A stretch of 64,000 nucleotides of DNA from Actinacidiphila cocklensis (lineage in GTDB: Bacteria > Actinomycetota > Actinomycetes > Streptomycetales > Streptomycetaceae). Position 1 is the first letter of the stretch; each line of letters opens with the position of its first letter. The stretch lies in the NCBI RefSeq assembly GCF_907177275.1, contig NZ_CAJSLV010000035.1, positions 124,001-188,000 on the forward strand, written 5' to 3'. The notes below the pieces were generated by a model. It worked only from the letters and a program-made list of their open reading frames with translations. It did not search any database and was not told the origin of the DNA. Of this stretch, positions 36,679-50,517 are shown piece by piece. Position numbers and translations under genes: made by a program.

Positions 36679-38187
36679 TCAGCCCTGGACGCCCAGCTTC
36701 TCCAGGACCAGCTCGCGCACCCGCTTGGCGTCGGCCTGCCCGCGGGTGGCCTTCATCACCGCGCCGATCAGCGCACCGGCCGCGGCCAGGTTGCCGCCGC
36801 GGATCTTGTCGGCGATCGCCGCGTTCGACGCGATCGCGTCATCCACGGCCGCACCGAGCGCGCTGTCGTCGGAGACGACCTTCAGGCCGCGCTTGTCGAC
36901 CACCTGGTCGGGATCGCCCTCGCCGGCCAGCACGCCCTCGATGACCTGGCGGGCCAGCTTGTCGTTGAGGTCGCCGGCCGCGACCAGCGCGGACACCCGG
37001 GCGACCTGCGCCGGGGTGATCGGCACCGCGGCCAGCTCGGCGCCGGTCTCGTTGGCGTGCCTGGCCAGCTCGCCCATCCACCACTTGCGGGCCGACGCGG
37101 CGTCCGCGCCCTCCGCGATGGTGGCCAGGATCAGGTCGAGCGCTCCCGCGTTGAGCACCGACTGCATCTCGTGGTCGGCGATGCCCCAGTCCTCCTGCAG
37201 CCGCTTGCGGCGCAGCCGCGGCAGCTCGGGCAGCCCTGCGCGCAGCTCCTCGACCCACTCGCGGGGCGGGGCGACCGGCACGAGGTCGGGCTCGGGGAAG
37301 TAGCGGTAGTCCTCCGCCTCCTCCTTGATACGGCCCGAGGTCGTCGAACCGTCCTCCTCGTGGAAGTGCCGGGTCTCCTGCACGATCGTGCCGCCGGAGG
37401 TGAGGACCGCGGCATGCCGCTGGATCTCGAACCTGGCCGCCCGCTCCACGCTGCGCAGCGAGTTGACGTTCTTGGTCTCGCTGCGGGTGCCGAACTTCTC
37501 CCGGCCGTGCGGGCGCAGCGACAGGTTGACGTCGCAGCGCATCTGGCCCATCTCCATCCGGGCCTCGGACACGCCCAGCGCCTTGATCAGCTCGCGCAGC
37601 TCGGCGACGTAGGCCCTGGCGACCTCCGGTGCCCGCTCGCCCGCGCCCTCGATCGGCTTGGTGACGATCTCGATCAGCGGGATGCCGGCCCGGTTGTAGT
37701 CGAGCAGTGAGTGCGAGGCGCCGTGGATACGGCCGGTCGCGCCGCCGACGTGGGTGGACTTGCCGGTGTCCTCCTCCATGTGGGCGCGCTCGATCTGCAC
37801 CCGGAAGACCTCGCCGTCCTCCAGCTGGACGTCCAGGTAGCCGTTGAAGGCGATCGGCTCGTCGTACTGGGAGGTCTGGAAGTTCTTCGGCATGTCCGGG
37901 TAGAAGTAGTTCTTCCGCGCGAAGCGGCACCACTCGGCGATCTCGCAGTTCAGCGCGAGCCCGATCTTGATCGCCGACTCCACCCCGATCGCGTTGACCA
38001 CCGGCAGCGAACCGGGCAGGCCCAGACACGTGGGGCAGGTCTGCGAGTTGGGCTCGGCGCCCAGCTCGGTGGAGCAGCCGCAGAACATCTTCGTCCTGGT
38101 GCCCAGTTCGACGTGGACCTCGAGGCCCATCACCGGGTCGAAGGACGCGAGCGCGTCCTCGTACGACAGCAGATCCGTGACGGTCAC
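36679..38187 (-). CDS. gatB: Aspartyl/glutamyl-tRNA amidotransferase subunit B
   Basis: A 502-aa subunit of GatCAB, which converts Glu-tRNA(Gln) to Gln-tRNA(Gln), and Asp-tRNA(Asn) where needed. GatB phosphorylates the misacylated tRNA and binds it. Seen: [18 protein letters not shown] and [15 protein letters not shown] with the zinc-type cysteines, [18 protein letters not shown], and the C-terminal YqeY-like tail domain that holds the tRNA elbow. It follows the small ORF after 22 bp and is the last gene of the gatC-gatA-ORF-gatB set, closed by a T-tailed terminator. Confidence 0.97.
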   Translation of the reverse strand: MTVTDLLSYEDALASFDPVMGLEVHVELGTRTKMFCGCSTELGAEPNSQTCPTCLGLPGSLPVVNAIGVESAIKIGLALNCEIAEWCRFARKNYFYPDMPKNFQTSQYDEPIAFNGYLDVQLEDGEVFRVQIERAHMEEDTGKSTHVGGATGRIHGASHSLLDYNRAGIPLIEIVTKPIEGAGERAPEVARAYVAELRELIKALGVSEARMEMGQMRCDVNLSLRPHGREKFGTRSETKNVNSLRSVERAARFEIQRHAAVLTSGGTIVQETRHFHEEDGSTTSGRIKEEAEDYRYFPEPDLVPVAPPREWVEELRAGLPELPRLRRKRLQEDWGIADHEMQSVLNAGALDLILATIAEGADAASARKWWMGELARHANETGAELAAVPITPAQVARVSALVAAGDLNDKLARQVIEGVLAGEGDPDQVVDKRGLKVVSDDSALGAAVDDAIASNAAIADKIRGGNLAAAGALIGAVMKATRGQADAKRVRELVLEKLGVQG

Positions 38188-38209
38188 AGTCGTTCTTCCT
38201 CCTGCTCTG

Positions 38210-38434
38210 TCAGTCCGTCAGCGGGTTGTCGTCGCGTTCGCGCAGTTCACGAACCAGCAGCGCGACGCCGGTGGCCACCGCGGCCACCCGGATCAGACCG
38301 TCGACCAGCTGCAGGTTGTCGTGCTCGCCGCGCGCCGTACGGACCTTCTTGACGTTGCTGAACGCGGCGAAAAGCGTGCTGCCGATGGCCAGGTACGTAC
38401 CGGCCTTGCCCTTCTTCTTGCCCTTGGTGCTCAC
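38210..38434 (-). CDS. Small conserved protein between gatA and gatB
   Basis: A 74-aa product. A Lys/Gly-rich start ([20 protein letters not shown]) precedes two short hydrophobic stretches (about 13-25 and 47-61), suggesting membrane association, and the tail is acidic. The GTG start overlaps the gatA stop by 4 bp (GTGA). A protein in this slot is, from memory, conserved across Streptomyces gat loci. No function is known to me; position suggests expression with the amidotransferase, but there is no evidence for a role in it. Confidence 0.75.
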   Translation of the reverse strand: MSTKGKKKGKAGTYLAIGSTLFAAFSNVKKVRTARGEHDNLQLVDGLIRVAAVATGVALLVRELRERDDNPLTD

Positions 38435-39924
38435 AGCTGGGGTGCCTCCTCAAGCAGCGGGTGGCCCCACTTCTTCACGAAGGCGGCCTCGACGGCGGCG
38501 CCGACCCGGTAGAGCCGGTCGTCCTTGAGCGCGGGGGCGATGATCTGCAGTCCCACCGGTAGACCGTCCTCCGGCGCCAACCCGCAGGGCAGCGACATCG
38601 CCGCGTTGCCCGCCAGGTTGACCGGGATGGTGCACAGGTCGACGAGATACATGGCCAGCGGGTCGTCGACCCGCTCGCCGAGCGGGAAGGCCGTGGTCGG
38701 GGTGGTCGGCGAGACCAGCACGTCGACCGACTCGAAGGCCTTCTCGAAATCCCGGGTGATCAGGGTGCGGACCTTCTGGGCCGAACCGTAGTAGGCGTCG
38801 TAGTAGCCGGAGCTGAGCGCGTACGTGCCCAGGATGATCCGGCGCTTGACCTCGGCGCCGAAACCGGCCTCGCGGGTCAGCGCGGTCACGTCCTCGGCGG
38901 ACCTCGTGCCGTCGTCGCCGACCCGCATGCCGTAGCGCATCGCGTCGAAGCGGGCCAGGTTGCTGGAGCACTCCGACGGCGCGATCAGGTAGTACGCGGC
39001 CAGCGCGTACACGAACGACGGGCAGGAGATCTCCACGACCTCGGCGCCCAGCTCGCGCAGCACCTCGACCGACTCGTCGAAGCGCTGCACCACGCCGGCC
39101 TGGTAGCCGTCGCCGCCCAGCTCCTTGACGACGCCGATGCGCATCCCGCGGACGTCACCGCTGCGGGCGGCCTCGACCACCGGCGGGACGGGCGCGTCGA
39201 TCGACGTGGAGTCCAGGGGGTCGTGGCCGCCGATCGCCTCGTGCAGCAGCGCCGCGTCCAGCACCGTACGGGCGCACGGCCCGCCCTGGTCGAGCGAGGA
39301 GGAGAAGGCGACCATGCCGTAGCGGGACACCCCGCCGTAGGTGGGCTTCACACCGACCGTGCCGGTGACCGCGGCGGGCTGCCGGATCGAGCCGCCGGTG
39401 TCGGTGCCGAGCGCCAGCGGCGCCTGGTACGACGCGAGCGCCGCGGCGCTGCCGCCGCCCGAGCCGCCCGGAATACGCGTCAGGTCCCACGGGTTGCCCG
39501 TCGGCCCGTACGCGCTGTTCTCGGTGGACGACCCCATGGCGAACTCGTCCATGTTGGTCTTGCCCAGGATCACCACGTCGGCGGCCTTGAGGCGCTTGGT
39601 CACCGTCGAGTCGTACGGCGGCAGCCAGCCCTCCAGGATCTTCGAGCCGACGGTGGTGGGCACGCCCTCGGTGGTGAAGATGTCCTTCATCGCCAGCGGC
39701 ACACCGGCCAGCGGACCCAGCGGCTCGCCCGCGGCGCGCTTGGCGTCCACCGCACGGGCCTGCGCCAGTGCGCCCTCCCGGTCGATGTGCAGGAAGGCGT
39801 GCACCTTCTCGTCCACGGCCTCGATCCTGGCCAGGTGCGCCTCGGTGACCTCGACCGCGGTCAGCTCGCCCGACGCGATCTTCTCCGCCGTCTGCGCGGC
39901 GGTCAGCCTGATGATGTCCGTCAT
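38431..39924 (-). CDS. gatA: Aspartyl/glutamyl-tRNA amidotransferase subunit A
   Basis: A 497-aa amidase-signature enzyme that releases ammonia from glutamine for GatB. The Ser-cisSer-Lys triad is intact: Lys in [12 protein letters not shown], cis-Ser in [10 protein letters not shown] and the nucleophile in [15 protein letters not shown] 39924 starts 5 bp after the gatC stop, and the stop overlaps the next ORF by 4 bp, so gatC-gatA-ORF-gatB is a tight operon. Confidence 0.97.
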   Translation of the reverse strand: MTDIIRLTAAQTAEKIASGELTAVEVTEAHLARIEAVDEKVHAFLHIDREGALAQARAVDAKRAAGEPLGPLAGVPLAMKDIFTTEGVPTTVGSKILEGWLPPYDSTVTKRLKAADVVILGKTNMDEFAMGSSTENSAYGPTGNPWDLTRIPGGSGGGSAAALASYQAPLALGTDTGGSIRQPAAVTGTVGVKPTYGGVSRYGMVAFSSSLDQGGPCARTVLDAALLHEAIGGHDPLDSTSIDAPVPPVVEAARSGDVRGMRIGVVKELGGDGYQAGVVQRFDESVEVLRELGAEVVEISCPSFVYALAAYYLIAPSECSSNLARFDAMRYGMRVGDDGTRSAEDVTALTREAGFGAEVKRRIILGTYALSSGYYDAYYGSAQKVRTLITRDFEKAFESVDVLVSPTTPTTAFPLGERVDDPLAMYLVDLCTIPVNLAGNAAMSLPCGLAPEDGLPVGLQIIAPALKDDRLYRVGAAVEAAFVKKWGHPLLEEAPQL

Positions 39925-39929
39925 CGCGA

Positions 39930-40226
39930 TCAGTCCTCCCCCAGGATCTGCGGCACCTTGAAGCGCTGCTGCTCCTGCGCGGGAGCACCCGACAGCGCCT
40001 GCTGCGGGGTCAGCGAGGGGCGGACGGTGTCCGGCCGCATGACGTTGGTCAGCGGCAGCGGGTGCGAGGTCGGCGGTACGTCCTCGCCGGCCACCTCGGT
40101 GACGCGGGCGACCGCGCCGATGATGTCGTCAAGCTGTCCGGCGAAGTGGTCCAGCTCGTCCCCGGACAGTTCCAGACGTGCCAGCCGGCCGAGGTGAGCG
40201 ACCTCCTCACGCGTGATGCCAGGCAT
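39930..40226 (-). CDS. gatC: Aspartyl/glutamyl-tRNA amidotransferase subunit C
   Basis: A 98-aa subunit that wraps and stabilises GatA. Seen: [20 protein letters not shown] and the C-terminal block [20 protein letters not shown] typical of GatC. ATG 40226 gives the conserved N-terminus; GAGGATC lies upstream. First gene of the gat operon, downstream of rmdB across a 439-bp repeat-bearing gap. Confidence 0.95.
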   Translation of the reverse strand: MPGITREEVAHLGRLARLELSGDELDHFAGQLDDIIGAVARVTEVAGEDVPPTSHPLPLTNVMRPDTVRPSLTPQQALSGAPAQEQQRFKVPQILGED

Positions 40227-40395
40227 GCGGTTTCGATCCTCTGCGGGGTGAGACGACGGTGTGGCCCCCAATCCTATGGGCCGCCGCCCCCATCCCGCGA
40301 AACACTTCCCCCTCCGGGGGGCTGCCCGGCTCCCCCGGCGCGGAGGACGCCCACCCGCGGGCCGCGGTGGCTGGGGGGTGCCTCTACGTCGGGCG

Positions 40396-40522
40396 GTGCC
40401 GCCCAGGGGCGCGGGGAACTGCGCGCGCGGCCGGCCACCGGCCGGTGGTCCGGCGCGGACGGAACAGCCCCTTTGGGTCGGTGGCGACCCGCGCGCCGGT
40501 GGGAGCTGGTGGCGCAGTTCCG
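40396..40522. repeat. Dispersed intergenic repeats between rmdB and gatC
   Basis: The 439-bp gap 40227-40665 contains GGGGCGCGGGGAACTGCGCG at about 40396 and a partial inverted copy, GGTGGCGCAGTTCCGCCCCC, near 40508. Palindromic GGCCGGCCACCGGCCGG lies between. No gene is supported; the gat promoter is probably close to 40250-40300 but no clear boxes were seen. Confidence 0.6.
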
Positions 40523-40665
40523 CCCCCAGAGCCGCCTGGATGCGGTAGCGGTCCGTCGCCACACGACGCCCGGCGGGACGGCGCGCCCACGCGGCGCCAG
40601 CCGCAGACGCAGCCACGCGCCCCTGGAAGCTCGGCGCCGCCGAAGTGCTCGGCCCCGCCGAAGGG

Positions 40666-42915
40666 CTAGGCCCGTTCGACCGCAGGGACGGTAGGCGTGT
40701 CCGCAGGGACGGGCGGGAGGGCCGGGAGGGCCGGGAGGGGGCCGGCGACGGCGGCCGGCAGGGCGCCGCGTTCCCCTCGGGCGAGAAGCCACTTCGTGGC
40801 CTCGTCGGGCGGCATCGCGGCGGCGACGAGCCACCCCTGCACCGCGTCGCAGTGCAGGTCCCGCAGCCGCTCCCAGGTCTCGTCGTCCTCGACGCCCTCC
40901 GCCACGACCATCAGGCCGAGCGAGTGCGCGAGGTCGACCGTGCAGCGCACGATCTCCGCGTCCTCGGTGTCGACCACGAGCCGTGCCACGAAGGAGCGGT
41001 CGATCTTGAGCTCGCTGACGGGCAGCCGCCGCAGGTGCACCAGCGACGAATAGCCCGTGCCGAAGTCGTCGAGCGACATCTTGACGCCGTGGCCGGTCAG
41101 GCCGTTGAGCGTATCGGCGGCGCGCTGCGGGTCCTCCAGCAGGACGTGTTCCGTTATCTCCAGCTGCAGCGACCCCGGCGGCACCTTGTGCCTGGCCAGC
41201 CGGGCGGCGACGGTGCCGGCGAAACCGGGGCTGTGGACGTCGCGCGGCGAGACGTTGACGGCGACCGGCACGTCGAGGCCCATCCGGCGCCAGTCGGCGA
41301 CCTGCGCCAGCGCGGTGTCCAGGACGTACTCGGTCAGCAGCGGCATCAGGCCGGACGTCTCGGCCATCGTGATGAATTCCTCGGGGTTGACCCGGCCCCG
41401 CTCCGGGTGCTCCCAGCGGACCAGCGCCTCCAGGCCGGCCACCCGGCCGTCGAAGCGCACCTTCGGCTGGTAGTGCAGCTCGACGTCGCCGGCGTCGAGC
41501 GCCCGGCGCAGGTCGCCGAGCAGGCCGAGCCGGTCGGGGGTGTTGCCGTCCCTGGCGGCCTCGTAGACCTCGACCCCGCTGCGGTCCCGCTTGGCCTGGT
41601 ACATCGCCACGTCGGCCCGCCGCAGCAGCCCTTCCGCGTCCCTCGCGTGGTCGGGGAAGACCGCGACGCCCGCGCTGGCCTCCAGCACCAGCGAGAGGCC
41701 GTCGAGGCTGAGGGGCGAGGCGAGCGCGGCGACCAGTGTCCTGGCGATCCGCTGGGCGCGGGTCGGCGAGTCGCAGCCGGGCAGCAGGACGGCGAACTCG
41801 TCGCCGCCGAGCCGGGCCGCCTCGGCGCCGCGCGGCAGCGCGAGCCGCAGGCGGTCGGCGACCTGGACCAGCAGCCGGTCGCCTGCCAGGTGCCCGAGGG
41901 TGTCGTTGACGGAACGGAACTTGTCCAGGTCGATCAGGATCAGCCCGACCCGCCCGCAGCCGTCCGGCGGATGGGTGCCGCCACCGCCACTGCCGCCGCT
42001 GGCGGCCAGGAAGCCGGGCTCGGCCCGCTCGTAGTCCTCCTGGGCGTCGTCCAGGGCGGTCCAGGCCCGCTCCAGCAGCCACTGCCGGTTGGGCAGCCCG
42101 GTGAGCGGGTCGCGCAACTGCTCCTCGGCGCGGGCGTGCGCGATCCACAGCGTCGAGTCCAGCGCGATCAGGGGTACGGAGAACAGCGGCAGCAGCGCCG
42201 GCTTGTCGCAGGCGACGACCAGGATCAGCGGGGAGATGCCGAGCAGCGCGCCGCCGAACATGCCCTGCCGGATCAGCGCCGACCTGGCGACGGTGGGCAG
42301 TCCTGCGCCGCGGGGTGCGAAGGCGCACCACAGCAGGGCGCGGGTGGTGGCCAGGTAGGTCAGCGCCGCCAGGATGACGATCGGTACCGCGGTCACCGTC
42401 CAGTCCGCGGGGTGCCAGGGGTGTTCGACGCTGGGTCGGGTGCCGCACAGGGCCAGCATCAGGGCGCCGGCGCCGATGCCGAGGATGTCGATCGAGCCGT
42501 AGAGCACGGCCTGCCGCCAGCGGTGCCTGCGGGCGGCGCCGACCAGGGTGACCACGGCGAGGCTGACGAGTACCGCCGGCACCCAGCCGTGGACCATCAG
42601 CATGGCGAGGGTGAGGGCGGCGCCGGAACCGGTGCCGCCCCACCATCGGTCCCGCCCCATCGCCACCAGGTGGCCGACGATGATGCCGGTGAGGATCGCG
42701 AAGCCCCAGCCGGCGGTGCCGCAGGGGAACAGCGCGTGGCCGTGGCGCAGTACCCGGATGACGCCGGCCGCCAGGCAGACCGCGGCGGCCGGCGGTGCCG
42801 CGCGCCGCACCAGCGTGCGGGACAGCGACGGCGTGAGGGCCGGGGGCGCGACCGCGGGCGCGGGTGCGGGTGCACTCTGCGGCGGCGCCGCCCTGGCACT
42901 CTCCGTCGGTCGCAT
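40666..42915 (-). CDS. rmdB: Membrane c-di-GMP phosphodiesterase/cyclase with intact GGDEF and EAL
   Basis: A 749-aa protein. After a Pro/Ala-rich start come about eight membrane helices (residues 35-260), then GGDEF (about 280-450, motif [12 protein letters not shown]) and EAL (about 475-720) with [41 protein letters not shown] and [10 protein letters not shown]. Both active sites look complete. The protein and its position next to ligA match what I recall as RmdB (SCO5495), a developmental phosphodiesterase. ATG 42915 has GAGAGG 7 nt upstream; ATG 42954 and 43002 are alternatives. The 220-bp gap before ligA shows no gene. It is the second c-di-GMP gene of the window, after cdgC. Confidence 0.88.
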   Translation of the reverse strand: MRPTESARAAPPQSAPAPAPAVAPPALTPSLSRTLVRRAAPPAAAVCLAAGVIRVLRHGHALFPCGTAGWGFAILTGIIVGHLVAMGRDRWWGGTGSGAALTLAMLMVHGWVPAVLVSLAVVTLVGAARRHRWRQAVLYGSIDILGIGAGALMLALCGTRPSVEHPWHPADWTVTAVPIVILAALTYLATTRALLWCAFAPRGAGLPTVARSALIRQGMFGGALLGISPLILVVACDKPALLPLFSVPLIALDSTLWIAHARAEEQLRDPLTGLPNRQWLLERAWTALDDAQEDYERAEPGFLAASGGSGGGGTHPPDGCGRVGLILIDLDKFRSVNDTLGHLAGDRLLVQVADRLRLALPRGAEAARLGGDEFAVLLPGCDSPTRAQRIARTLVAALASPLSLDGLSLVLEASAGVAVFPDHARDAEGLLRRADVAMYQAKRDRSGVEVYEAARDGNTPDRLGLLGDLRRALDAGDVELHYQPKVRFDGRVAGLEALVRWEHPERGRVNPEEFITMAETSGLMPLLTEYVLDTALAQVADWRRMGLDVPVAVNVSPRDVHSPGFAGTVAARLARHKVPPGSLQLEITEHVLLEDPQRAADTLNGLTGHGVKMSLDDFGTGYSSLVHLRRLPVSELKIDRSFVARLVVDTEDAEIVRCTVDLAHSLGLMVVAEGVEDDETWERLRDLHCDAVQGWLVAAAMPPDEATKWLLARGERGALPAAVAGPLPALPALPPVPADTPTVPAVERA

Positions 42916-43135
42916 GCCTGTCCCTCTCGCAGCCCGTCTGGCAAGCAGGTCCATCGCGCCCTGCCCACGGTCGAGTTCCGCATGTGCTGCCGGAACGTTC
43001 ATCCCGGCGGGCGCGCGTCTCAACACTAGGCCGCCTTGTGCCGTCCCGGGCACCGATCGACCGTGGTTGCCCGAATGCGACCAGGCACATCGACGTATTC
43101 TGATATAGGCCGATCGGGTGACATCCCCGGTCCAT

Positions 43136-46395
<3,260 letters not shown>

Positions 46396-46466
46396 GCCGG
46401 AAGGGTAAGCCCTCCGGGCTGCGGCGATCCGTCCCCACCGGACCGCACGGCCACCGAGGACAGTGC

Positions 46467-47165
46467 CTAGGCGCCCGGGCGGAGGGTGAGGTCGGTGAGT
46501 TCGGCGTCGCGGGGGAGGTCGAGGGCCGTCAGGAGGCTGGTGGCCACGGACTCGGGGGCGATCCAGCGGGCCGGGTCGTAGGGCTTGCCCTCCTGCTGGT
46601 GGACCTTCTGCTGCATCGGGGTCGCGGTCCTGCTCGGGTAGACCGAGGTGACCCGGACACCGGACGCGTGCTCCTCCGCGCGCAGGGCGTCGGCCAGCGC
46701 GCGCAGCCCGAACTTGCTCGCGCCGTACGCGCTCCACTCACCGCTGACGCTCAGCCCCGACGTGGAGTTGACGAAGACGACGTGGCCGCGGGACAGCCGC
46801 AGTTGCGGCAGCAGCAGCCGGGTCAGCTCGGCCGGACCCATCAGGTTGACGGCCAGCGTCTGCTGCCAGACCTTCGGGGTGAGGTCCCCGACCAGGCCCA
46901 GCTCGACGGTGCCCGCGATGTGCAGCAGCGAGTCCAGCCGGTCGGGCGGCGACTGGTGGCCCAGCGCCCAGGACAGCCGGGCGGGCTCGGCCAGGTCGCC
47001 GACCAGGGTGCGGGAACCGGGGTGGCGGTCGGCCAGCTCCTTCGCCCGCCCCGCGTCCCTGGCCAGCAGCCACACCTCGTCGCCGCGCTCCAGCAGCCGC
47101 TGAGCGACGGCGCTGCCGATGCCGGAGCCGGCACCGGTGACCAGGTGGATGCGCGGGCCGCTCAC
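46467..47165 (-). CDS. Short-chain dehydrogenase/reductase
   Basis: A 232-aa SDR. Seen: nucleotide motif TGAGSGIGSAV, the active-site Ser in VNSTSGLSVS and YGASK with catalytic Tyr and Lys, near residues 145-150. Substrate unknown. Its GTG start overlaps the LOG-family gene stop by 4 bp, so it is translated as the third gene of the mnmA-LOG-SDR operon. Confidence 0.92.
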   Translation of the reverse strand: MSGPRIHLVTGAGSGIGSAVAQRLLERGDEVWLLARDAGRAKELADRHPGSRTLVGDLAEPARLSWALGHQSPPDRLDSLLHIAGTVELGLVGDLTPKVWQQTLAVNLMGPAELTRLLLPQLRLSRGHVVFVNSTSGLSVSGEWSAYGASKFGLRALADALRAEEHASGVRVTSVYPSRTATPMQQKVHQQEGKPYDPARWIAPESVATSLLTALDLPRDAELTDLTLRPGA

Positions 47166-47692
47166 AGCTGCTTCCGGAGGTACGCGAGGGCGTCGGCGCC
47201 GTCCGCCGCGAAGTACACCAGCTCGGACAGCGGGAGCGGCAGGAAGCCCTCGGCGTCCATCCTGCGCAGCTGCAGCTCCAGACCGTCGTAGAAACCGGCG
47301 CTGTTCAGCAGCACCACCGGCTTGCCGTGCAGCCCGTGCTTCTTCAGCTCCAGGATCTCGGTCGCCTCGTCCAGGGTGCCGGTGCCGCCGACCATCACGA
47401 CGACGGCGTCGGAGCGCCGCAGCAGCTCGGCCTTGCGCTCCGCGAGGTCGGCGGCGACGACCATCTCGTCGGCGTTGGTGCGCGCCTTGTCGTGGAGGAA
47501 GACCACCGAGACGCCGACCAGCCGGCCGCCGGCCTCCTGGACGGCGTCCGCGACGACCTTCATCAGGCCCGACTCGGAGCCGCCCCACACCAGGGTGTGG
47601 CCGCCGTCGCCGAGCAGCTTGCCGAACTCGCGGGCCGGCTCCGTGTACTGCTTGCCGAGGTCGGCGGCGGACAGGAAGACGCCGATGTTCAT
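47162..47692 (-). CDS. LOG-family protein (nucleotide 5'-monophosphate phosphoribohydrolase type)
   Basis: A 176-aa Rossmann-like protein of the lysine-decarboxylase-like/LOG family. Seen: [17 protein letters not shown] and [14 protein letters not shown], the GGxGTxxE active-site motif. Characterised relatives cleave ribose phosphate from modified AMPs such as cytokinin nucleotides. ATG 47692 overlaps the mnmA stop by 4 bp (ATGA). The link to tRNA-modifying MnmA in the same operon is interesting because cytokinin-type bases can come from tRNA, but that is inference. Confidence 0.9.
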   Translation of the reverse strand: MNIGVFLSAADLGKQYTEPAREFGKLLGDGGHTLVWGGSESGLMKVVADAVQEAGGRLVGVSVVFLHDKARTNADEMVVAADLAERKAELLRRSDAVVVMVGGTGTLDEATEILELKKHGLHGKPVVLLNSAGFYDGLELQLRRMDAEGFLPLPLSELVYFAADGADALAYLRKQL

Positions 47693-48846
47693 ACGGTCAC
47701 CGAGGGCTTCTCCTGGTTGCGGGTGGTGGCACGGTCCGTGGTGGCGATGGTCGCGGAGCCGACGACGCGCGTGCCGTCGTAGAGCACCACGGCCTGTCCC
47801 GGTGCGATACCGCGCACCGGGTCGGCGAAGCGCACGCGCAGCTCGCCGCCGACGACCTCCGCGGTCACCGGTACGTCCTCGCCGTGGGCGCGCAACTGCG
47901 CCGTGTACGCGGCGGCGCCGCTCGGCGGGGTGCCGCACCAGCGGGGGCGGATCGCGGTGAGCGCGGTCACGTCGAGGGCTTCCACGGGGCCGACGGTGAC
48001 GGTGTTGTCGACCGGCGAGATGTCCAGCACATAGCGCGGCTTGCCGTCGTCCGCGGGGATGCCTAGCCGCAGGCCCTTGCGCTGGCCGATGGTGAAGCCG
48101 AACGCCCCTTCGTGGGTGCCGACCTGGGCACCGGTCTCGTCGACGATGGCGCCCTCGGCGCTGCCGAGGCTCTTGGCCAGGAAGCCCTGCGTGTCGCCGT
48201 CGGCGATGAAGCAGATGTCGTGGCTGTCGGGCTTCTTCGCCACCGCGAGGCCGCGGCGGGCGGCCTCGGCGCGGATCTCGTCCTTGGTGGTGAGGGTGTC
48301 GCCGAGCGGGAACATCGCGTGCGCCAACTGCCGCTCGTCCAGCACGCCGAGCACGTAGGACTGGTCCTTGGCCGCGTCGCTCGCCCGGTGCAGCTCACGG
48401 GAGCCGTCCTCGCGGGTGACCACCGTCGCGTAGTGCCCGGTGCAGACCGCGTCGAAGCCCAGCGCAAGCGCCTTGTCGAGCAGCGCGGCGAACTTGATCT
48501 TCTCGTTGCACCGCAGGCAGGGGTTGGGGGTGCGGCCCGCCGCGTACTCGGCGACGAAGTCCGCGACCACGTCCTCGCGGAAGCGCTCGGCGAGATCCCA
48601 CACGTAGAAGGGGATGCCGATGACGTCGGCCGCGCGGCGGGCGTCCCGGGAGTCCTCCACCGTGCAGCAGCCGCGGGCACCGGTCCTGAAACTCTGCGGA
48701 TTCGCCGACAGCGCCAGGTGGACGCCGGTCACGTCGTGCCCTGCCTCCGCGGCGCGGGCTGCGGCGACCGCGGAGTCGACGCCGCCGCTCATGGCGGCGA
48801 GCACGCGCAGCCGCCGGCGCTCGGGGGGATGGGGGAAGTCGTTCAC
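47689..48846 (-). CDS. mnmA: tRNA-specific 2-thiouridylase
   Basis: A 385-aa enzyme that thiolates U34 of Lys, Glu and Gln tRNAs. Seen: PP-loop [13 protein letters not shown], catalytic Cys in [12 protein letters not shown], tRNA-contact GHYATVV, and the second catalytic Cys in SHDICFI. It needs persulfide sulfur, and the cysteine desulfurase gene at 50518 is the likely donor. The GTG 48846 start overlaps the stop of a possible 68-aa ORF. First certain gene of a tight operon with the LOG and SDR genes. Confidence 0.96.
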   Translation of the reverse strand: MNDFPHPPERRRLRVLAAMSGGVDSAVAAARAAEAGHDVTGVHLALSANPQSFRTGARGCCTVEDSRDARRAADVIGIPFYVWDLAERFREDVVADFVAEYAAGRTPNPCLRCNEKIKFAALLDKALALGFDAVCTGHYATVVTREDGSRELHRASDAAKDQSYVLGVLDERQLAHAMFPLGDTLTTKDEIRAEAARRGLAVAKKPDSHDICFIADGDTQGFLAKSLGSAEGAIVDETGAQVGTHEGAFGFTIGQRKGLRLGIPADDGKPRYVLDISPVDNTVTVGPVEALDVTALTAIRPRWCGTPPSGAAAYTAQLRAHGEDVPVTAEVVGGELRVRFADPVRGIAPGQAVVLYDGTRVVGSATIATTDRATTRNQEKPSVTV

Positions 48847-49049
48847 CCGTCCAGGGTAACGGCCCGTCCGCGGCGGGCCGCCGGGTTATCCACAGGGGGC
48901 GGGCAGCGGTGCGCCCGGCAGCCCTCCGGCGGCAGGAAGCCGAGGCTGCGGGCGTCGACCTGGCTCGGTGCCACCGGCGAGCCGTCCACCGGGGGAAGCG
49001 TGGTCCGGCGATCGAGCGCGGCGCCGCACGGGCGGGGAATCCACTCCAT
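48843..49049 (-). CDS. Possible 68-aa ORF overlapping the mnmA start
   Basis: ATG 49049 opens a frame ending in TGA that overlaps the mnmA GTG by 4 bp. The product is Pro/Arg-rich with two Cys ([20 protein letters not shown]). The overlap is what coupled genes show, but no clear ribosome site is seen and composition is not compelling. It could equally be the 5' leader of mnmA. It is the only candidate in the 323-bp gap 48847-49169. Confidence 0.3.
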   Translation of the reverse strand: MEWIPRPCGAALDRRTTLPPVDGSPVAPSQVDARSLGFLPPEGCRAHRCPPPVDNPAARRGRAVTLDG

Positions 49050-49169
49050 CAGTGGGGCGCGCGATTTCGGTACGCCCGACCGGAAGAGATAAGCGGGCGC
49101 TCAGCGTTGTGCACTTCGGGCTCCTACCGGCCTGGACAACCCGCGCCTACTGATGGGTAACATCGACTC

Positions 49170-50036
49170 ATGGCATATGCAGCGGCCCGTGCGGCCATCG
49201 AGGACAGCGAGTTCGACCGCGACACCGCGGTGGTGGCCAGGCCGGGCGAGCCCGGCACGTACGACGCCGAGCTGTCGGCGGGCTGGACGATCATCAGGGC
49301 CGTCAACGGCGGCTACCTGCTCGCCATGGTCGGCCGCGCCCTGCGGGCCACGCTGCCGCACCCCGACCCGATCACCATCACGGCGCACTATCTGACGGCG
49401 TCGGAGCCGGGTCCCGCCGTGATCAGGACCGAGACGGTGCGCGCCGGGCGCACCATGTCGACCGGGCAGGCCTCGCTCTACCAGCACGACGAGGACGGGC
49501 GCGAGGTCGAGCGCATCCGCGTCGTCGCAGCGTACGGCGACCTCGGCGCGCTCCCTGACGACGTCCGCACCACGGCGAAGCCGCCGGTGATGCCGTCCTA
49601 CGACGACTGCGTCAGCTCGGCCGACGCGCCCGACGATGTGCCCGGGCCCGTCGTCGGCTCCACCGCGATCCTCGACCGGCTCGACCTGCGGCTCGACCCC
49701 GCCACCGCAGGCTGGGCGATCGGCGCCCCCTCCGGCGCCGGCGACATGCGCGGCTGGCTCGGCCTCGCCGACGGGCGCGACCACGACGCGATGTCGCTGC
49801 TGCTGGCCGTCGACGCGCTGCCGCCCACCGCTTTCGACCTCGGGCTCGCCGGGTGGGTGCCGACGCTCGAACTGACCGTGCACCTGCGGTGCCGGCCCGC
49901 GCCCGGGCCGGTGCGGGTCTCCCTGACGACCCGCAACCTGGCCGGCGGCCTGCTGGAGGAGGACGCGGAGGTCTGGGACTCCGCGGATCGCCTCGTGGCC
50001 CAGTCCCGCCAGCTGGCTCGCGCCCCGCGTCCCTGA
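49170..50036 (+). CDS. Thioesterase-like (double hot-dog, TesB/4HBT_3 type) protein
   Basis: A 288-aa protein with two hot-dog halves. Seen: GWTIIRAVNGGYLLAMVGRA, the conserved Asn-Gly-Gly of the first hot dog, and HPDPITITAHYLTASEPGP; the second half has GWVPTLELTVHLRCRP. Related proteins hydrolyse acyl-CoA thioesters, but a catalytic residue cannot be fixed by eye. ATG 49170 (MAYAAARAAIEDSEFDRDT) has only a weak ribosome site. It is divergent from mnmA. Confidence 0.8.
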   Translation: MAYAAARAAIEDSEFDRDTAVVARPGEPGTYDAELSAGWTIIRAVNGGYLLAMVGRALRATLPHPDPITITAHYLTASEPGPAVIRTETVRAGRTMSTGQASLYQHDEDGREVERIRVVAAYGDLGALPDDVRTTAKPPVMPSYDDCVSSADAPDDVPGPVVGSTAILDRLDLRLDPATAGWAIGAPSGAGDMRGWLGLADGRDHDAMSLLLAVDALPPTAFDLGLAGWVPTLELTVHLRCRPAPGPVRVSLTTRNLAGGLLEEDAEVWDSADRLVAQSRQLARAPRP

Positions 50037-50079
50037 CCCCCCGGGGTGCCCCCGTCCCCCGCCCCGGGACCTTCCCCCG

Positions 50080-50385
50080 GTCCGTGGCCGGTCGTGCAGT
50101 TCCGCCCTCAGAGCTTCGCCTGGGGGTACCCCAGCGCCCCTGTTGGCCTGCGTCCTCCAACGCACAGCATTCGGCCCCTGCCGGAGGCTCGCCCTCCCCG
50201 CAGAAGGCAAGCCCATGGGGGCGCGGGGAACTGCGCGCGCAACCACGACGCGGCCGCAGGCAAGCAACGCAGCTCAAGGGGCAGGACCTCAGGGGCGCGG
50301 GGAATCGGGCGGCCAGCCGGAGCGGACCGGAACTGCGAACGCCACCGCACGTGGCACCCACCCAGGGCGCGCGGGGAACTGCGCG
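50080..50385. repeat. Dispersed intergenic repeat cluster
   Basis: The 481-bp gap 50037-50517 is almost entirely repeats: an inverted partial copy with GTGCAGTTCCGCCCTC (about 50093), a full copy GGGGCGCGGGGAACTGCGCG followed by CGCAACCACGAC (about 50218), a degenerate copy AGGGGCGCGGGGAATCGGGCG (about 50289, last residues differ), and a further full copy with CGCAACCACGAACC (about 50363). A long inverted repeat also pairs CCCCGCCCCGGGACCTTCCC (about 50056) with its complement near 50403. No gene is supported. Confidence 0.7.
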
Positions 50386-50517
50386 CGCAACCACGAACCG
50401 GGGGAAGGTCCCGGGGCGGGGGAAAGGGGCACCCCCCGGGGGGCAGGCGGGCGCGCAGCGCGAGGAGCAGTCACCGGGGCATGGCAGCACCCCAGTGGAA
50501 CGTAGAATCGGGAGATC

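Noticed and set aside
36679..40226. A second attenuator or T-box in the gat operon
   Set aside because: No leader peptide, T-box core or T-tailed hairpin was seen upstream of gatC; only dispersed repeats.
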